A stretch of DNA of 42,607 nucleotides from an uncultured Bacteroides sp. (GTDB taxonomy: Bacteria; Bacteroidota; Bacteroidia; Bacteroidales; Bacteroidaceae): positions 1-42,607 of the forward strand of contig CALUFR010000018.1 of the NCBI GenBank assembly GCA_944319875.1, given 5' to 3'. The position numbers and the translations under genes were made by a program. Shown here piece by piece: positions 16,701-24,686 of the stretch. Below the pieces are notes generated by a model, which saw nothing but the letters and a program-made list of their open reading frames with translations, ran no database searches and was not told the origin of the DNA. Position 1 is the first letter of the stretch, and the number at the start of each line of letters is the position of its first letter.

Positions 16701-16995
16701 GAACATTCCCCGCTTCCAGTTCGGCGACACCTATACAGCCACATCTTCGGACCGCTTCCTGACCGACGCGTCCTACCTGAGCCTGCAGAACATCAACTTC
16801 GGCTATACGCTGCCCGCCAACCTGACCAAGCGCGCGCAGATTGACAAAGTACGCGTGTACGTGACGGCCGACAACGTATGGGTATGGTCCAAGAGACAGG
16901 GACTGGATCCCCGCCAGAGCATCACCGGTTCGGTGACCAACGCTTACTACGCGCCGATGCGCACCATCTCGGGAGGTATCACATTAACGTTCTAA
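13768..16995 (+). CDS. SusC/RagA TonB-dependent outer-membrane receptor (pair 2, currently ON)
   Basis: A complete 1075-residue TonB-linked receptor. The signal peptide is residues 1-21 (cleavage near VTAQ). A CarboxypepD_reg-like domain follows (about 25-98), then the TonB-contact segment MLDEVMVVAYGTAKK, the plug (about 115-240) with ALTGKVAGVQL and the SIRIRGISS and GANGVIIITTKKG hallmarks, and a 22-strand barrel ending ISGGITLTF. It imports ligand captured by the partner SusD through the outer membrane with TonB energy. The first 67 codons lie in the invertible segment; the 20-bp repeat begins at Ser68. Codon use is notably richer in C-ending codons than the silent minus-strand susC, suggesting high expression. 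The substrate is unknown: no glycoside hydrolase, sulfatase or peptidase gene is next to it. Confidence 0.95.
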   Translation: MKRKLMLLLACLFVGIGLVTAQTQTVTGVVISEEDGQPVIGASVRVADTHLGAITDVDGKFQIPNVPSSAKTLVISFIGMETVEMPIKPSVKVYLKSNTEMLDEVMVVAYGTAKKSAFTGSATVVGSEEIGKIQSSNVANALTGKVAGVQLNTSSGQPGATTPSIRIRGISSINAGNDPLIILDGAPYEGDLNNISSQDIESMTVLKDAASNALYGARGANGVIIITTKKGTSGKATVTVDAKWGSNSRATQDYNFITSPAQYYEMYYGALSSYFTQYIDDNGNLVYPTPQAVYEQTNGVMINSKDYGLGYNAYSVPAGQYLIGTNGKLNPNATLGNIVEYAGQQYMIRPDNWLDEAYSHGLRQEYNVSVSAGTDKSSFYASVSYLNNEGITAKSDYERLTGRLKADYQAKEWLKFGANMSYTHFDANSLGEDGSSNSSGNIFAYATRVAPIYPLYIRDGEGNIMKDSNGLTMYDYGDGDNAGLSRPFLSGGNAYAANLFDTNNAEGNVMTATGFAEIRFLKDFKFTWTSGVALDETRTNAFTNPYYGQYASSNGIATKYHTRNLSYNHQQLLNWKRSFGPHNLDVMLGHESYRYKYYYLYASKSNVFDPNNIELAGAITENGSSSYTTDYNTEGYFGRVQYDFAEKYFLSGSYRRDASSRFHPDNRWGNFWSAGAAWIISKEDFFDVEWIDMLKIKASYGSQGNDNIGDYRYINTYNIVNSAGSPAAVPNTMGNKDITWETNGNFNAGFEFETFKGRLTGSVEYFFRKTTDMLFNFPLPPTFGYTGYYANVGDMQNMGIEAEFNGTIIKTNDFTWDLGLNLTHYKNKISYLPDERKTMVTDGVPGYSSGSYYYGEGEPLYTYRLKKFAGVDHETGESLFYKNVTDEAGNVVGRETTTDYSAADYYLCGTALPDLYGGFNTSFSFKGFDLSADFTYQIGGQIYDGDYASMMSSPTTSSKGSNFHADLLNAWTPDNPNSNIPRFQFGDTYTATSSDRFLTDASYLSLQNINFGYTLPANLTKRAQIDKVRVYVTADNVWVWSKRQGLDPRQSITGSVTNAYYAPMRTISGGITLTF
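13969..13988 (+). repeat. Right inverted repeat of the susC switch (recombination site)
   Basis: This copy, AGTTCCGCGAAGACTCTGGT, falls at codons 68-74 of the intact susC. It is identical to the left copy (10910-10929) in opposite orientation, and the reading phase (AGT TCC GCG AAG ACT CTG) is the same, so exchange keeps the frame. Confidence 0.85.
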
Positions 16996-17019
16996 ATTTT
17001 AATGATTATAAGAGACAAT

Positions 17020-18657
17020 ATGAAAACAAATATATCCAAACTGATAGCGGGAGTCTGCCTCTTCTCGTCCCTGGGAGTGACCACGGGATGTATCGACGAG
17101 ACAATCCCGACAAGCGTAGCGACAGAAGAACAAGTAACGTCTTCGGATATGGCTGCCGCAGCCTTGCTTTGGGGTATGCCGGCCAGCCTGAATGTGATAG
17201 AAACCATCAGCAGCAGTTATCACTGGGATTGGGGTTACGGCTCCCTCATGCACGTGCGTGACGTGATGACCGGTGACATGCCCGTAGTCGCCTCCGGCTA
17301 CAACTGGTACACCAGCTGGGAGATTGTTGAGGCACAGGGTGAAAGCTTTGTATATCCCCAGTTCATCTGGAACTTTTACTGGCAGGCCGTTCTGTCCACC
17401 AACAAGCTGATTTCCGCCCTCGACGCGGAGACCGCTTCGTCGGCACAGTTGGGCTACTTAGCCGCAGCGCACGCTTTCCGCGCTTTCTTCTACTTAGACT
17501 TGGCGCGCATGTATGAATTCCTGCCGAGCGACAAGATACCTACCGGTGTCAACGCAGCAGGCAAGGACATCAGCGGCCTGACCGTGCCCATCGTTCGTGA
17601 GACCATTACGGAAGAAGAAGCCCGTAACAATCCGCGCGTAGACCGTGCGACCATGGCCGCATTCATCCTGGAAGATCTGGATTTCGCCGAGCAGAACATC
17701 GGCCACTTGGAGGAAAGCGCCAAGACACTTCCCCATCTGGACGTTGTATATGGTCTGAAAGCCCGCCTTTACATGTGGTTGGAAGACTATCCGCAGGCCA
17801 GAGACTATGCCCGCAAGGCCATCAACGCTTCGAGCGTATCTCCGATGACGGAAACACAGTGCCTGAGCACGACCAGCGGCTTCAACGACATTTCCTGCTG
17901 GATGTGGGGTTCACAAATGGTACAGGAAGACGACGTGGTGCAGACCGGTATCCTGAACTGGGCTTCCTGGATGAGCAACGAGACTTCTTTCGGCTATTCC
18001 GGCCAGGAACCCTACGTACAGATCAGCAAGAGCATGTACGACCGCTTGAGCAACACGGACTTCCGCAAGAAGATGTGGAAAGCGCCCGAAGGCCACGTGC
18101 TTGACGGCCAGACTGAATACCTGACTTCCTCTACCTTCGGCAACTTTGGTGACCGCTTGTGTGACTACGCATCCGTGAAGTTCCGCCCCGCCCAAGGCAA
18201 CTGCGACGACTATACTGTAGGTGCCGCCACGGCTTATCCGCTGATGCGTGTGGAAGAGATGTACTTCATCGAGGCTGAAGCCGCCGCCCACTCGAACGCC
18301 GAGGAAGGCAAGACGCTGCTGACCAACTTCATGCTGAACTACCGCGACGGAGAATACGCCACGGACGTTACGGGCACGGAGGACGTAATTGAAGAAATCA
18401 TCTTCCAGAAGCGCGTGGAACTTTGGGGCGAAGGCTTGACCTACTTCGACATCAAGCGCCTGAACATGCCTGTAACCCGTGGCTACAGCGGCACCAACTA
18501 TCAGGCTGCCGCCCGCTACAACACCACGACTCGCCCGGCCTGGATGAGCATCTGCATCGTCCAGACAGAGAAGAACAACAACGCGGCGCTCGTGGGATAT
18601 GAAAATCCGGAGATTCCCGACAAGCTGTACACGCCTTGGGCAGAAGCCAGCAATTGA
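17020..18657 (+). CDS. SusD/RagB family nutrient-binding lipoprotein (pair 2)
   Basis: A 545-residue SusD homologue. The start chosen is MKTNISKLIAG at 17020; an upstream ATG at 17002 would add six residues before the signal peptide. The lipobox ends VTTGC with Cys24, followed by IDE, the acidic export pattern. SusD landmarks are AHAFRAFFYLDLARMYEFLPSD (TPR helices) and VELWGEGLTYFDIKRLNMPV near the C-terminus. It sits 24 bp after the susC stop and should form the binding lid of that receptor. Codon use matches the strongly biased susC. Fairly divergent from the minus-strand SusD, so the two pairs probably bind different ligands. Confidence 0.93.
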   Translation: MKTNISKLIAGVCLFSSLGVTTGCIDETIPTSVATEEQVTSSDMAAAALLWGMPASLNVIETISSSYHWDWGYGSLMHVRDVMTGDMPVVASGYNWYTSWEIVEAQGESFVYPQFIWNFYWQAVLSTNKLISALDAETASSAQLGYLAAAHAFRAFFYLDLARMYEFLPSDKIPTGVNAAGKDISGLTVPIVRETITEEEARNNPRVDRATMAAFILEDLDFAEQNIGHLEESAKTLPHLDVVYGLKARLYMWLEDYPQARDYARKAINASSVSPMTETQCLSTTSGFNDISCWMWGSQMVQEDDVVQTGILNWASWMSNETSFGYSGQEPYVQISKSMYDRLSNTDFRKKMWKAPEGHVLDGQTEYLTSSTFGNFGDRLCDYASVKFRPAQGNCDDYTVGAATAYPLMRVEEMYFIEAEAAAHSNAEEGKTLLTNFMLNYRDGEYATDVTGTEDVIEEIIFQKRVELWGEGLTYFDIKRLNMPVTRGYSGTNYQAAARYNTTTRPAWMSICIVQTEKNNNAALVGYENPEIPDKLYTPWAEASN

Positions 18658-18689
18658 TTTGTAATATGAATTAATTAAAAGAAAGTCTT

Positions 18690-20597
18690 ATGAAATCTAT
18701 CAATAAATTATTTGGAACATTTGCAGCTGTGTGCCTCCTGCTGGGAGGCGCCGCCTGCACGGACGAGGTGGAGTACACGGGCGCCGAGCTTCAGAATGCC
18801 AACCAGCCCTACTTCCCCACCAATCTGGCCAGCCAGATTGACTTGGCAGAAGACGCCACAAGCTTCACGGTACAGGTGAGCCGCCTGGCAACCGGAAGTG
18901 AACTGACCGTAAATCTGGAGAAGTCGGACGACGAGAACGGCTTGTTTAGCGTACCTCCTACAGCTACATTTGCCGCTGACGCAACGACTGCCGACATCAC
19001 CATCAGCTACGATCCGGCAAACTTTGAACTGGATGAATACATGCCTCTGACCCTCACCGTTACGTCGGAAGGCGTGGATAATCCTTACGGTTCGAATACG
19101 TATTCTTTCGAGGCAGGTATTCCTGCACCCTACGTGACTATCGGTACCGCTACCTTCACGGATAATTATTACTTTGGCGGTACCGCAGAAGTGGAATTGC
19201 AGCAGCACTCACTGGACGCTACCCAGTATCGCTTGGTGGCTCCTTACGCCGCAGTCTTAAAATCGATTGGCGCGCAGTCTTCCTCTGCACAGTCTCCTTA
19301 CCTGACATTCCGGCTGTTGCAGCCGGGAGAAGTAGTAGGCGATGTGACAGTCTCGGCTACCAACTTGGTTTATTTCGACGACTGCAACACAGGATATACT
19401 CATCCGAGTTATAGCGAAGACCTCTATCTGCTTCATCCGGGCAGATTGGTCGGCACTACGGAGGCCCAATTTGCTTACAATGCAGTGTTGAGCTACAAGG
19501 AAGACGGCACACCGGCTGTTGTGCAGCTGGCTCCTTACTACTATCTGTTTGGAGTAGGTGGCGGCTGGAATGCCATGCAAGAGGAAGGTGCAATCACTAT
19601 CGTCTTCCCCGACGTGGTACTGACCGACTACTCCGTCTCCATGAGCTATGAAGGCAGCTACACCGACCCCACGGGCGCCAACTATGTGCTGGCCAACGTA
19701 AATCTGGGTGCTGATGTATTCGAAGCGCGTCTGGCATTGGTGAACGCAAACAGCGACCTGAACGCAGTTCTGGCAGGCATTCAGGATGGCAGCATTGAGA
19801 CCACAAACGTGAGAGAGAGCGGACAGGTGGAAATCCTCAGTGCAGGAAACGGTACATATTACCTGGTAGCCGTGACGTATTCGCGCGACGAGAGCGGTGC
19901 GGAGACTGTACAGGAAGCCGCTTATATCGATTTCATCCACTCGGCCGGCGACATCGCTCCGATTGACGCCTACGTGGGACAGTGGACGGTACAGGGACTT
20001 ATAAATACTGAGGGGGCACAGCCGCAAAACTTCCTCCTTACAATCGCCCGGGCAGAAGAGGACGGAGTCCTGGCCGTGAGCGGAGCATGTCCCTACTATG
20101 AAGGTTATGACGACACGTTCTACTTGATGTACGACGAAGTGAGCGGCTACGTCATCCTGCCGCCGCAAGAAGTGGCAGCGCTCACTCCGACTGAGGGAGT
20201 GTCCACTTTGGTTGTACCGATGAGCATGGAGGACGGTTCATTCACCGGAGCAGAAACTATCACGGGCAAGCTGGACGAATATGGCGGCCTGTCCTTCTAT
20301 AACACCTACGGCAATGAAGGCAACTGGAACTCTTTCGCATACGTCGTAAGTTCTGCCCAAGGTTCGTCGTTGGTTTCCTATTATGCTTCCTATTTTATGC
20401 CCTATGCCGCAGCGGCCTCTACCCGCAGTCTGGTAGGTACGACCGGTGTCTCCCTGCCTTCCCTGAAGCCCGGCATGACACTGAAGAAGGTGGAGAAGCA
20501 AGCCAAGGCAACCGACGTGAACATCGTCATCAAGCACCTGAACGGTGAACAGAGCATCAAGAACCACGGTGCCATGACTCCCGCTCAACTGAACTAA
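18690..20597 (+). CDS. Surface lipoprotein in the SusE/SusF position, unknown ligand
   Basis: A 635-residue lipoprotein whose signal peptide ends GGAAC with Cys23, followed by TDE, indicating surface export. Residues about 40-150 look like a Calx-beta or other Ig-like domain (FTVQVSRLATGSELTVNLEKS, later MPLTLTVTSEG). The rest is mostly beta-rich with many aromatic residues, and carries WTVQGLINTEGAQPQNFLLTI-type segments that suggest a lipocalin-like or repeated beta domain. The family is not recognised with confidence. Position directly after susD (32 bp) and before a strong terminator makes it the third and last gene of the operon, where SusE/SusF-type or other surface glycan-binding proteins usually lie. 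Function as an auxiliary binding protein is inferred from context. Confidence 0.75.
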   Translation: MKSINKLFGTFAAVCLLLGGAACTDEVEYTGAELQNANQPYFPTNLASQIDLAEDATSFTVQVSRLATGSELTVNLEKSDDENGLFSVPPTATFAADATTADITISYDPANFELDEYMPLTLTVTSEGVDNPYGSNTYSFEAGIPAPYVTIGTATFTDNYYFGGTAEVELQQHSLDATQYRLVAPYAAVLKSIGAQSSSAQSPYLTFRLLQPGEVVGDVTVSATNLVYFDDCNTGYTHPSYSEDLYLLHPGRLVGTTEAQFAYNAVLSYKEDGTPAVVQLAPYYYLFGVGGGWNAMQEEGAITIVFPDVVLTDYSVSMSYEGSYTDPTGANYVLANVNLGADVFEARLALVNANSDLNAVLAGIQDGSIETTNVRESGQVEILSAGNGTYYLVAVTYSRDESGAETVQEAAYIDFIHSAGDIAPIDAYVGQWTVQGLINTEGAQPQNFLLTIARAEEDGVLAVSGACPYYEGYDDTFYLMYDEVSGYVILPPQEVAALTPTEGVSTLVVPMSMEDGSFTGAETITGKLDEYGGLSFYNTYGNEGNWNSFAYVVSSAQGSSLVSYYASYFMPYAAAASTRSLVGTTGVSLPSLKPGMTLKKVEKQAKATDVNIVIKHLNGEQSIKNHGAMTPAQLN

Positions 20598-20618
20598 TCC
20601 CTCATTCAATCCTATATG

Positions 20619-20656
20619 AAAGGCTGTCTCAACACACGGAGACAGCCTTTTTTTTT
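20619..20656 (+). terminator. Terminator of the susC-susD-lipoprotein operon
   Basis: A 12-bp perfect stem (AAAGGCTGTCTC with GAGACAGCCTTT), 8-nt loop, and a run of nine Ts continuing from the stem, starting 21 bp after the stop codon. A classic rho-independent terminator. Confidence 0.95.
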
Positions 20657-20710
20657 GGGTTCATCCGCGAAATAATGACCTTGCCACATGGGAAATCTAC
20701 ATTAATTGAT

Positions 20711-20751
20711 TATCTTTGCATCAAACAAAATATTGTTTGTTATCCAGATAA
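20711..20751 (+). promoter_or_regulatory. Promoter -7 element and operators of the hipBA-type operon
   Basis: TATCTTTG (20711-20718) is a good -7 element, although no -33 element is clear at the normal distance. Just after it is an inverted repeat CAAACAA-AATA-TTGTTTG (20722-20739), then a second, TTATC-CA-GATAA (20740-20751). Both lie between the -7 element and the start at 20762, where a repressor would block initiation. Confidence 0.55.
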
Positions 20752-20761
20752 TATCCGATGT

Positions 20762-21079
20762 ATGAATAATATATTAGCACTTCACATCAACACCCCACGC
20801 GACGTGGCGCGGCAGATTGCGGCACGAGTCAAGGCACGACGGCTGGAGTTAAACCTGACCCAAGAAGGCGCAGCTACGAGAGCCGGGCTGAAGTTTGCCA
20901 CCTACCGCAGGTTTGAACAGACCGGAGAAATCTCGCTGAAAGGACTGCTTCAAATAGGATTTGCCCTGAACGCACTTCCTGAATTTGACGCTCTTTTTGC
21001 ACAGAAACAATATCAGTCGCTGGATAATGTGTTGAATGAACAAAATGTAACCCGCAAACGAGGAAAGAAGAATGAATAG
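20762..21079 (+). CDS. HipB-like antitoxin, XRE family
   Basis: A 105-residue protein starting MNNILALHINTP. A frame open to 20675 exists, but the -7 element at 20711 and the operator lie inside that extension, so the later ATG is preferred. The HTH domain is about residues 15-75: VARQIAARVKARRLELNLTQEGAATRAGLKFATYRRFEQTGEIS. Its product should repress this operon and bind the HipA kinase encoded next. The stop overlaps the hipA start by 8 bp, indicating translational coupling. The C-terminus is basic (TRKRGKKNE). It differs from the 72-residue HTH protein inside the susC switch. Confidence 0.8.
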   Translation: MNNILALHINTPRDVARQIAARVKARRLELNLTQEGAATRAGLKFATYRRFEQTGEISLKGLLQIGFALNALPEFDALFAQKQYQSLDNVLNEQNVTRKRGKKNE

Positions 21080-22148
21080 CATCAGGCAGATAGAAGTTAG
21101 ATCCGACAACCGGTCAATCGGGCGGTTGGCGCTTACCAAAGACGGATTATGCGCATTTGAATATTCACTAAACTGGCTCCGTACAGGATTTTCCATCTCT
21201 CCGTTTGAATTACCTTTGCGGAGCGGGGTTTTTATAGCCAAACCGCGTCCGTTTGAAGGAGGCTTCGGTGTGTTCGATGATTGTCTGCCCGACGGATGGG
21301 GCTTGCTTGTCTTAGACCGATATTTGCAACAGAGAGGTATCAATCCACGGACACTTACACTACTTGACCGCCTTGCGTTGGTCGGATCATCCGGACGGGG
21401 TGTACTGGAATTCCATCCCGATAAAAGCGTTATAGCCAAGCAAGACTATGCCAATTTTGAAAAGTTAGCGTTGGAAGCCGAGCAGATTTTGGATAGCGAC
21501 GATTACACGGGAGAAGGCATCGAGGAATTTCAATATCGTGGCGGTTCGCCCGGCGGTGCCCGCCCAAAGATATTCACCCGCTATGAAGGCAGGGAGTGGC
21601 TGGTGAAATTTCGCGCGAAGAATGATCCGAAACATATAGGGAGAGATGAGTACCGATTTTCACTTCTTGCCCAAAAATGCGGAATAGAAATGCCGGAAAC
21701 ACGGCTTTTCGAAGACAACTATTTTGGCGTGGAGCGTTTCGACAGAACTCCAGAAGGCAAGTTACATGTAGTCAGCATGGCCGGCCTTACCGGTGCCGAC
21801 TACCGCCTGCCCAGCATTGACTATACACATATCTTTCAGGTCTGTACCCTGCTGACCCATAGCGTAGCCGAATTGTGGAAAGTATACCGTCTGATGACGT
21901 TCAATTTTTTAATAGAAAATAAAGATGATCATGCCAAGAACTTTGCCTTTATTTTTCGGGACGGTGACTGGTATTTCGCCCCGGCATACGATTTGTTACC
22001 AAGTGAAGGCATCAACGGCTTCCGCACCACTTCCATCAATGATAGCATCGAGCCAACCCGGGAGGATCTTCTTGCCGTGGCAGTAAAGGCGGGACTGAGC
22101 AGGAAGGAGGCAATTGCAGAATATGATAGAATACAGGACGCATTATAG
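21072..22148 (+). CDS. HipA-family serine/threonine kinase toxin
   Basis: A 358-residue HipA-type kinase, slightly shorter than the E. coli protein. Residues 1-105 form the N-terminal HipA domain; the kinase core follows. Visible motifs are the glycine-rich autophosphorylation loop GGSPGGARPK (157-166, Ser159), the catalytic stretch NKDDHAKN (283-290), and the metal-binding Asp307 in APAYDLLPS. In E. coli, HipA phosphorylates glutamyl-tRNA synthetase and causes growth arrest; the target here is unknown. The gene overlaps its antitoxin gene upstream. Its last 6 bp overlap the 3' end of the convergent phosphatase gene. All core motifs are intact, so the module is probably functional, unlike the remnant at 11186-11299. 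Confidence 0.88.
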   Translation: MNSIRQIEVRSDNRSIGRLALTKDGLCAFEYSLNWLRTGFSISPFELPLRSGVFIAKPRPFEGGFGVFDDCLPDGWGLLVLDRYLQQRGINPRTLTLLDRLALVGSSGRGVLEFHPDKSVIAKQDYANFEKLALEAEQILDSDDYTGEGIEEFQYRGGSPGGARPKIFTRYEGREWLVKFRAKNDPKHIGRDEYRFSLLAQKCGIEMPETRLFEDNYFGVERFDRTPEGKLHVVSMAGLTGADYRLPSIDYTHIFQVCTLLTHSVAELWKVYRLMTFNFLIENKDDHAKNFAFIFRDGDWYFAPAYDLLPSEGINGFRTTSINDSIEPTREDLLAVAVKAGLSRKEAIAEYDRIQDAL

Positions 22149-22841
22149 GAAAGTAAGCAACTCCTGCAGGTCGGTAATGTGATAAGTAGGCTTGAAAGGC
22201 AGGTCGTCACGCCCCGCCACATCATAGTACACTTGATGCATGCCCACCGCACGGGCACCCGCCACATCGTTCTCCCAATTGTCGCCAATCATCAGAGAGT
22301 CTTCCAACTGCGACTGGGTGGCGGAAAGGGCAAAATGGAAAATGGGGGCATGGGGCTTCAAGACTCCGATATCGTCGGACAGCACGACTTTCCGGAAATA
22401 GCCGTCTATCCCGGCCGAACGCATCTTGTGGCACTGGAGTTCCTGAAAGCCGTTGGACAAGATATAAAGATGGTAGCGTCCCGACAGCCGGTCGAGCACC
22501 TCACGGGCATGGGGCATCAGCTTCCGCTTGGTGGGGATGACCGCAAAGAAGTCGTCCGAGAAACGTTGCGCCAACGAGGCGTCTCCCCTACCCACCTGCT
22601 CCAAGGGGTACAGGAAACGTTGGCGGTTCAGTTCTTCCTTCGTCACCAGTCCCCGGCCATACTCTTCCCACAGTTCCGCATTCCTCCGCTGATACAGCTG
22701 ATAAAAATGGTCGAAGGAGGAAAAGAAGCGGTCATAGGCATACTTGCGGTACATCTCCTCAAACGTATCGCGCGCGTTGGCCGAGAAGGCCCACAAGGTA
22801 TCGTCGAGGTCGAAAAAGAGGTTCTTGTATTTATGGAACAT
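22143..22841 (-). CDS. yjjG: YjjG-family HAD phosphatase (noncanonical pyrimidine nucleotidase)
   Basis: A 232-residue HAD-superfamily hydrolase. The nucleophile motif is FFDLDDTLW with Asp11 and Asp13. The cap domain is helical (about 20-95). Motif II is LYILSNG, motif III includes the Lys of GVLKPHAPIF, and motif IV is MIGDNWENDVAGA. This arrangement is that of YjjG-type 5'-nucleotidases, which dephosphorylate noncanonical pyrimidine nucleotides and dUMP. Cytoplasmic. The 3' end overlaps the end of hipA by 6 bp in convergent orientation. Substrate assignment follows the family; other HAD phosphatases of this subfamily have broad specificity. Confidence 0.85.
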   Translation of the reverse strand: MFHKYKNLFFDLDDTLWAFSANARDTFEEMYRKYAYDRFFSSFDHFYQLYQRRNAELWEEYGRGLVTKEELNRQRFLYPLEQVGRGDASLAQRFSDDFFAVIPTKRKLMPHAREVLDRLSGRYHLYILSNGFQELQCHKMRSAGIDGYFRKVVLSDDIGVLKPHAPIFHFALSATQSQLEDSLMIGDNWENDVAGARAVGMHQVYYDVAGRDDLPFKPTYHITDLQELLTFL

Positions 22842-22871
22842 AAAAAGAAGAATTATCAGTCGGCGGGTAGA

Positions 22872-23070
22872 TTTTCAACCACAGATTAAACAGATTAAAA
22901 GTAACTGTCATGTCGAGTGGAGCGAAGCGTAGTCGAGACATCTCACATAACGCATGGGAAAGTGTTACGTGAGATCCTTCGACTGCGCCCTACGGGCTCC
23001 GCTCAGGATGACAGATACCGCTTGGATCAAAAATATAAATCTGTGTAATCTGTGTAATCTGTGGTGAAAA
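22872..23070. repeat. MITE-like nested inverted repeat element
   Basis: The inner element (22905-23014) starts CTGTCATGTCGAG and ends CTCAGGATGACAG, terminal inverted repeats with two mismatches, and contains further internal complementarity (GAGATCCTTCGACTGCG, GTGGAGCGAAGCGTAGTCGAG). It is flanked by an outer inverted repeat, 22872-22896 against 23047-23070, with one mismatch and one indel. The right outer arm is preceded by further copies of AATCTGTGT. No coding potential is seen. Elements of this look are dispersed in Bacteroides genomes. Transcribed from the minus strand it would fold into a long stem and could end the lipoprotein transcript. Confidence 0.7.
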
Positions 23071-23092
23071 ACAGGCAACAGCCAATCTGTGT

Positions 23093-23971
23093 TTATTTCA
23101 CCTGAATAACCAGATACTTGGAGATGCTCCAGAAGGCCTCCGGATTGGTAATCTTCAAGGTCAGCTGGCCCTTGTCATCTTTTTCGAGCGCATACGAGCC
23201 GGAGGGATGATTGGTCAGGACGTCGGCCGACTTGGAATAGAGCTTGATTTCCTTCGTGGTGCGGATATCCACTTCCGTGAAGTAGTCCTTGTTGGCCTCC
23301 GCATTCTGCAACACTTCGCCTTTCTTGAACAGGCCGCTGCCCGAAAGGATTTTCTGGTCCTTCAGCTCCTTCTTGGTGCCAAACACAAACCAGGCGGTGT
23401 TCAACGCCTTGTCCTGCTCGGAGACGGTTTTCGCCTTGGCGGTATTCTCGGCGGCAAGCTGTTCTTTCTGAGCCGTCAGGTCGGTAACGGCGGCATCCAG
23501 TTCCTGAATGCGGATGTTCTTCGACGCCAGCTCCGCCTGCAGTTCCTCGATGCGCTGCGTCTTGGCCACCAGTTCCTGCGTCAGTTGGTCAACGGCACGC
23601 TTCAGCTGGGCGGAGTTGTTCTTGCTGGTTTTCAGCATCTGCTGCAATTTCTCTATCTGCTGCTTGTTCTCCTCCATCTGCTTACGGATAAACTCGATGT
23701 CCGAGGCTATCTGCTCACGGGCTGTCGGCGAGCCTTCGGCCACGGAGCCACGCTGCAGGTCCACGCGGTTCTCGGCCGCATTAATCTGCCGGAATCCTTC
23801 AGAAATATCATTGAACGTGGCCAACATCTCGTCCAACTCGGCATCGCGTTGGTTCAGTTCCATCTTCAAAGAATCATTCTCTGCCTTCAACTGGCTTTTG
23901 CTCCCACCTGAAAAGCTGTCGCACGAAGCTACAACGGCTGCACAGACAACTAAAAAAGCTAATTTTTTCAT
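23093..23971 (-). CDS. Coiled-coil lipoprotein, conserved in Bacteroides, function unknown
   Basis: A 292-residue lipoprotein: signal peptide ending VVASC with Cys17, then DSFSGG. Residues about 28-195 form a long coiled coil (QLKAENDSLKMELNQRDAEL, then repeated heptads to AAENTAKAKTVSEQ). The C-terminal 95 residues form a small globular domain (TAWFVFGTKKELKDQKIL to FWSISKYLVIQVK). The architecture suggests a periplasmic spacer or adaptor anchored in a membrane. It lacks the acidic surface-export run directly after Cys, so it may face the periplasm. It lies 30 bp downstream of the rsmI start side on the same strand, with no obvious link in function. Confidence 0.75.
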   Translation of the reverse strand: MKKLAFLVVCAAVVASCDSFSGGSKSQLKAENDSLKMELNQRDAELDEMLATFNDISEGFRQINAAENRVDLQRGSVAEGSPTAREQIASDIEFIRKQMEENKQQIEKLQQMLKTSKNNSAQLKRAVDQLTQELVAKTQRIEELQAELASKNIRIQELDAAVTDLTAQKEQLAAENTAKAKTVSEQDKALNTAWFVFGTKKELKDQKILSGSGLFKKGEVLQNAEANKDYFTEVDIRTTKEIKLYSKSADVLTNHPSGSYALEKDDKGQLTLKITNPEAFWSISKYLVIQVK

Positions 23972-24001
23972 ACGCTTTCGTTTTTACGTTTTAATTTAGG
24001 T

Positions 24002-24679
24002 TTATTCTTTGTCTATTCCTGCTATCACTATCACAATCTCGCCCCGCGGCTCGTTGGCCGTGAAGTGCTCGACCAGTTCGGCCAAGGTTCCGCGGACGGT
24101 TTCCTCGTGCACTTTGGAGATTTCCCGCGAAACGGAAGCCTGACGTTCCGCCCCGAAACATTCCGCAAACTGCGTCAAGGTCTTCAACAGCCTGTAGGGT
24201 GACTCGTAGAACACCATCGTGCGGTGCTCTTCCGCCAAGGCCTTCAGGCGCGTCATGCGTCCTTTCTTCTGAGGCAGGAAGCCCTCAAAGCAGAAACGGT
24301 CGCACGGCAGGCCGGAGTCCACCAAAGCCGGCACGAAGGCCGTGGCTCCCGGCAGGCATTCCACCTCGATCCCATTGCGGGCGCATTCACGCGCCACCAG
24401 AAAGCCGGGATCGGAGATGCCGGGCGTGCCGGCGTCGGAAATCAACGCCACCGTCTCACCGGCCTTTATACGATTAACAACACTTTCAACCGTTTTATGT
24501 TCATTGAATTTGTGATGAGACTGCATCGCATTCTTAATTTCGAAGTGCTTCAGCAGCACACCCGACGTGCGTGTGTCCTCGGCCAGGATGAGACCGGCTT
24601 CCTTCAGGACACGAATGGCACGGAAAGTCATGTCCTCCAGATTGCCTACCGGTGTCGGCACGATGTATAGCTTTCCCAT
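24002..24679 (-). CDS. rsmI: 16S rRNA (cytidine1402-2'-O)-methyltransferase RsmI
   Basis: A 225-residue member of the tetrapyrrole methylase fold. The N-terminus LYIVPTPVGNLEDMTFRAIRVL is the RsmI signature. LILAEDTRTSG and ALISDAGTPGISDPG form the S-adenosylmethionine pocket, and FVPALVDSGLPCDRFCFEGFLP is also typical. The enzyme methylates the ribose of C1402 in the decoding centre of 16S rRNA. It is slightly shorter than the E. coli enzyme because the C-terminal extension is absent, as in other Bacteroidetes. It begins 7 bp after the stop of the coiled-coil protein gene upstream, so the two are probably cotranscribed. Confidence 0.95.
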   Translation of the reverse strand: MGKLYIVPTPVGNLEDMTFRAIRVLKEAGLILAEDTRTSGVLLKHFEIKNAMQSHHKFNEHKTVESVVNRIKAGETVALISDAGTPGISDPGFLVARECARNGIEVECLPGATAFVPALVDSGLPCDRFCFEGFLPQKKGRMTRLKALAEEHRTMVFYESPYRLLKTLTQFAECFGAERQASVSREISKVHEETVRGTLAELVEHFTANEPRGEIVIVIAGIDKE

Positions 24680-24686
24680 ATCGCGT

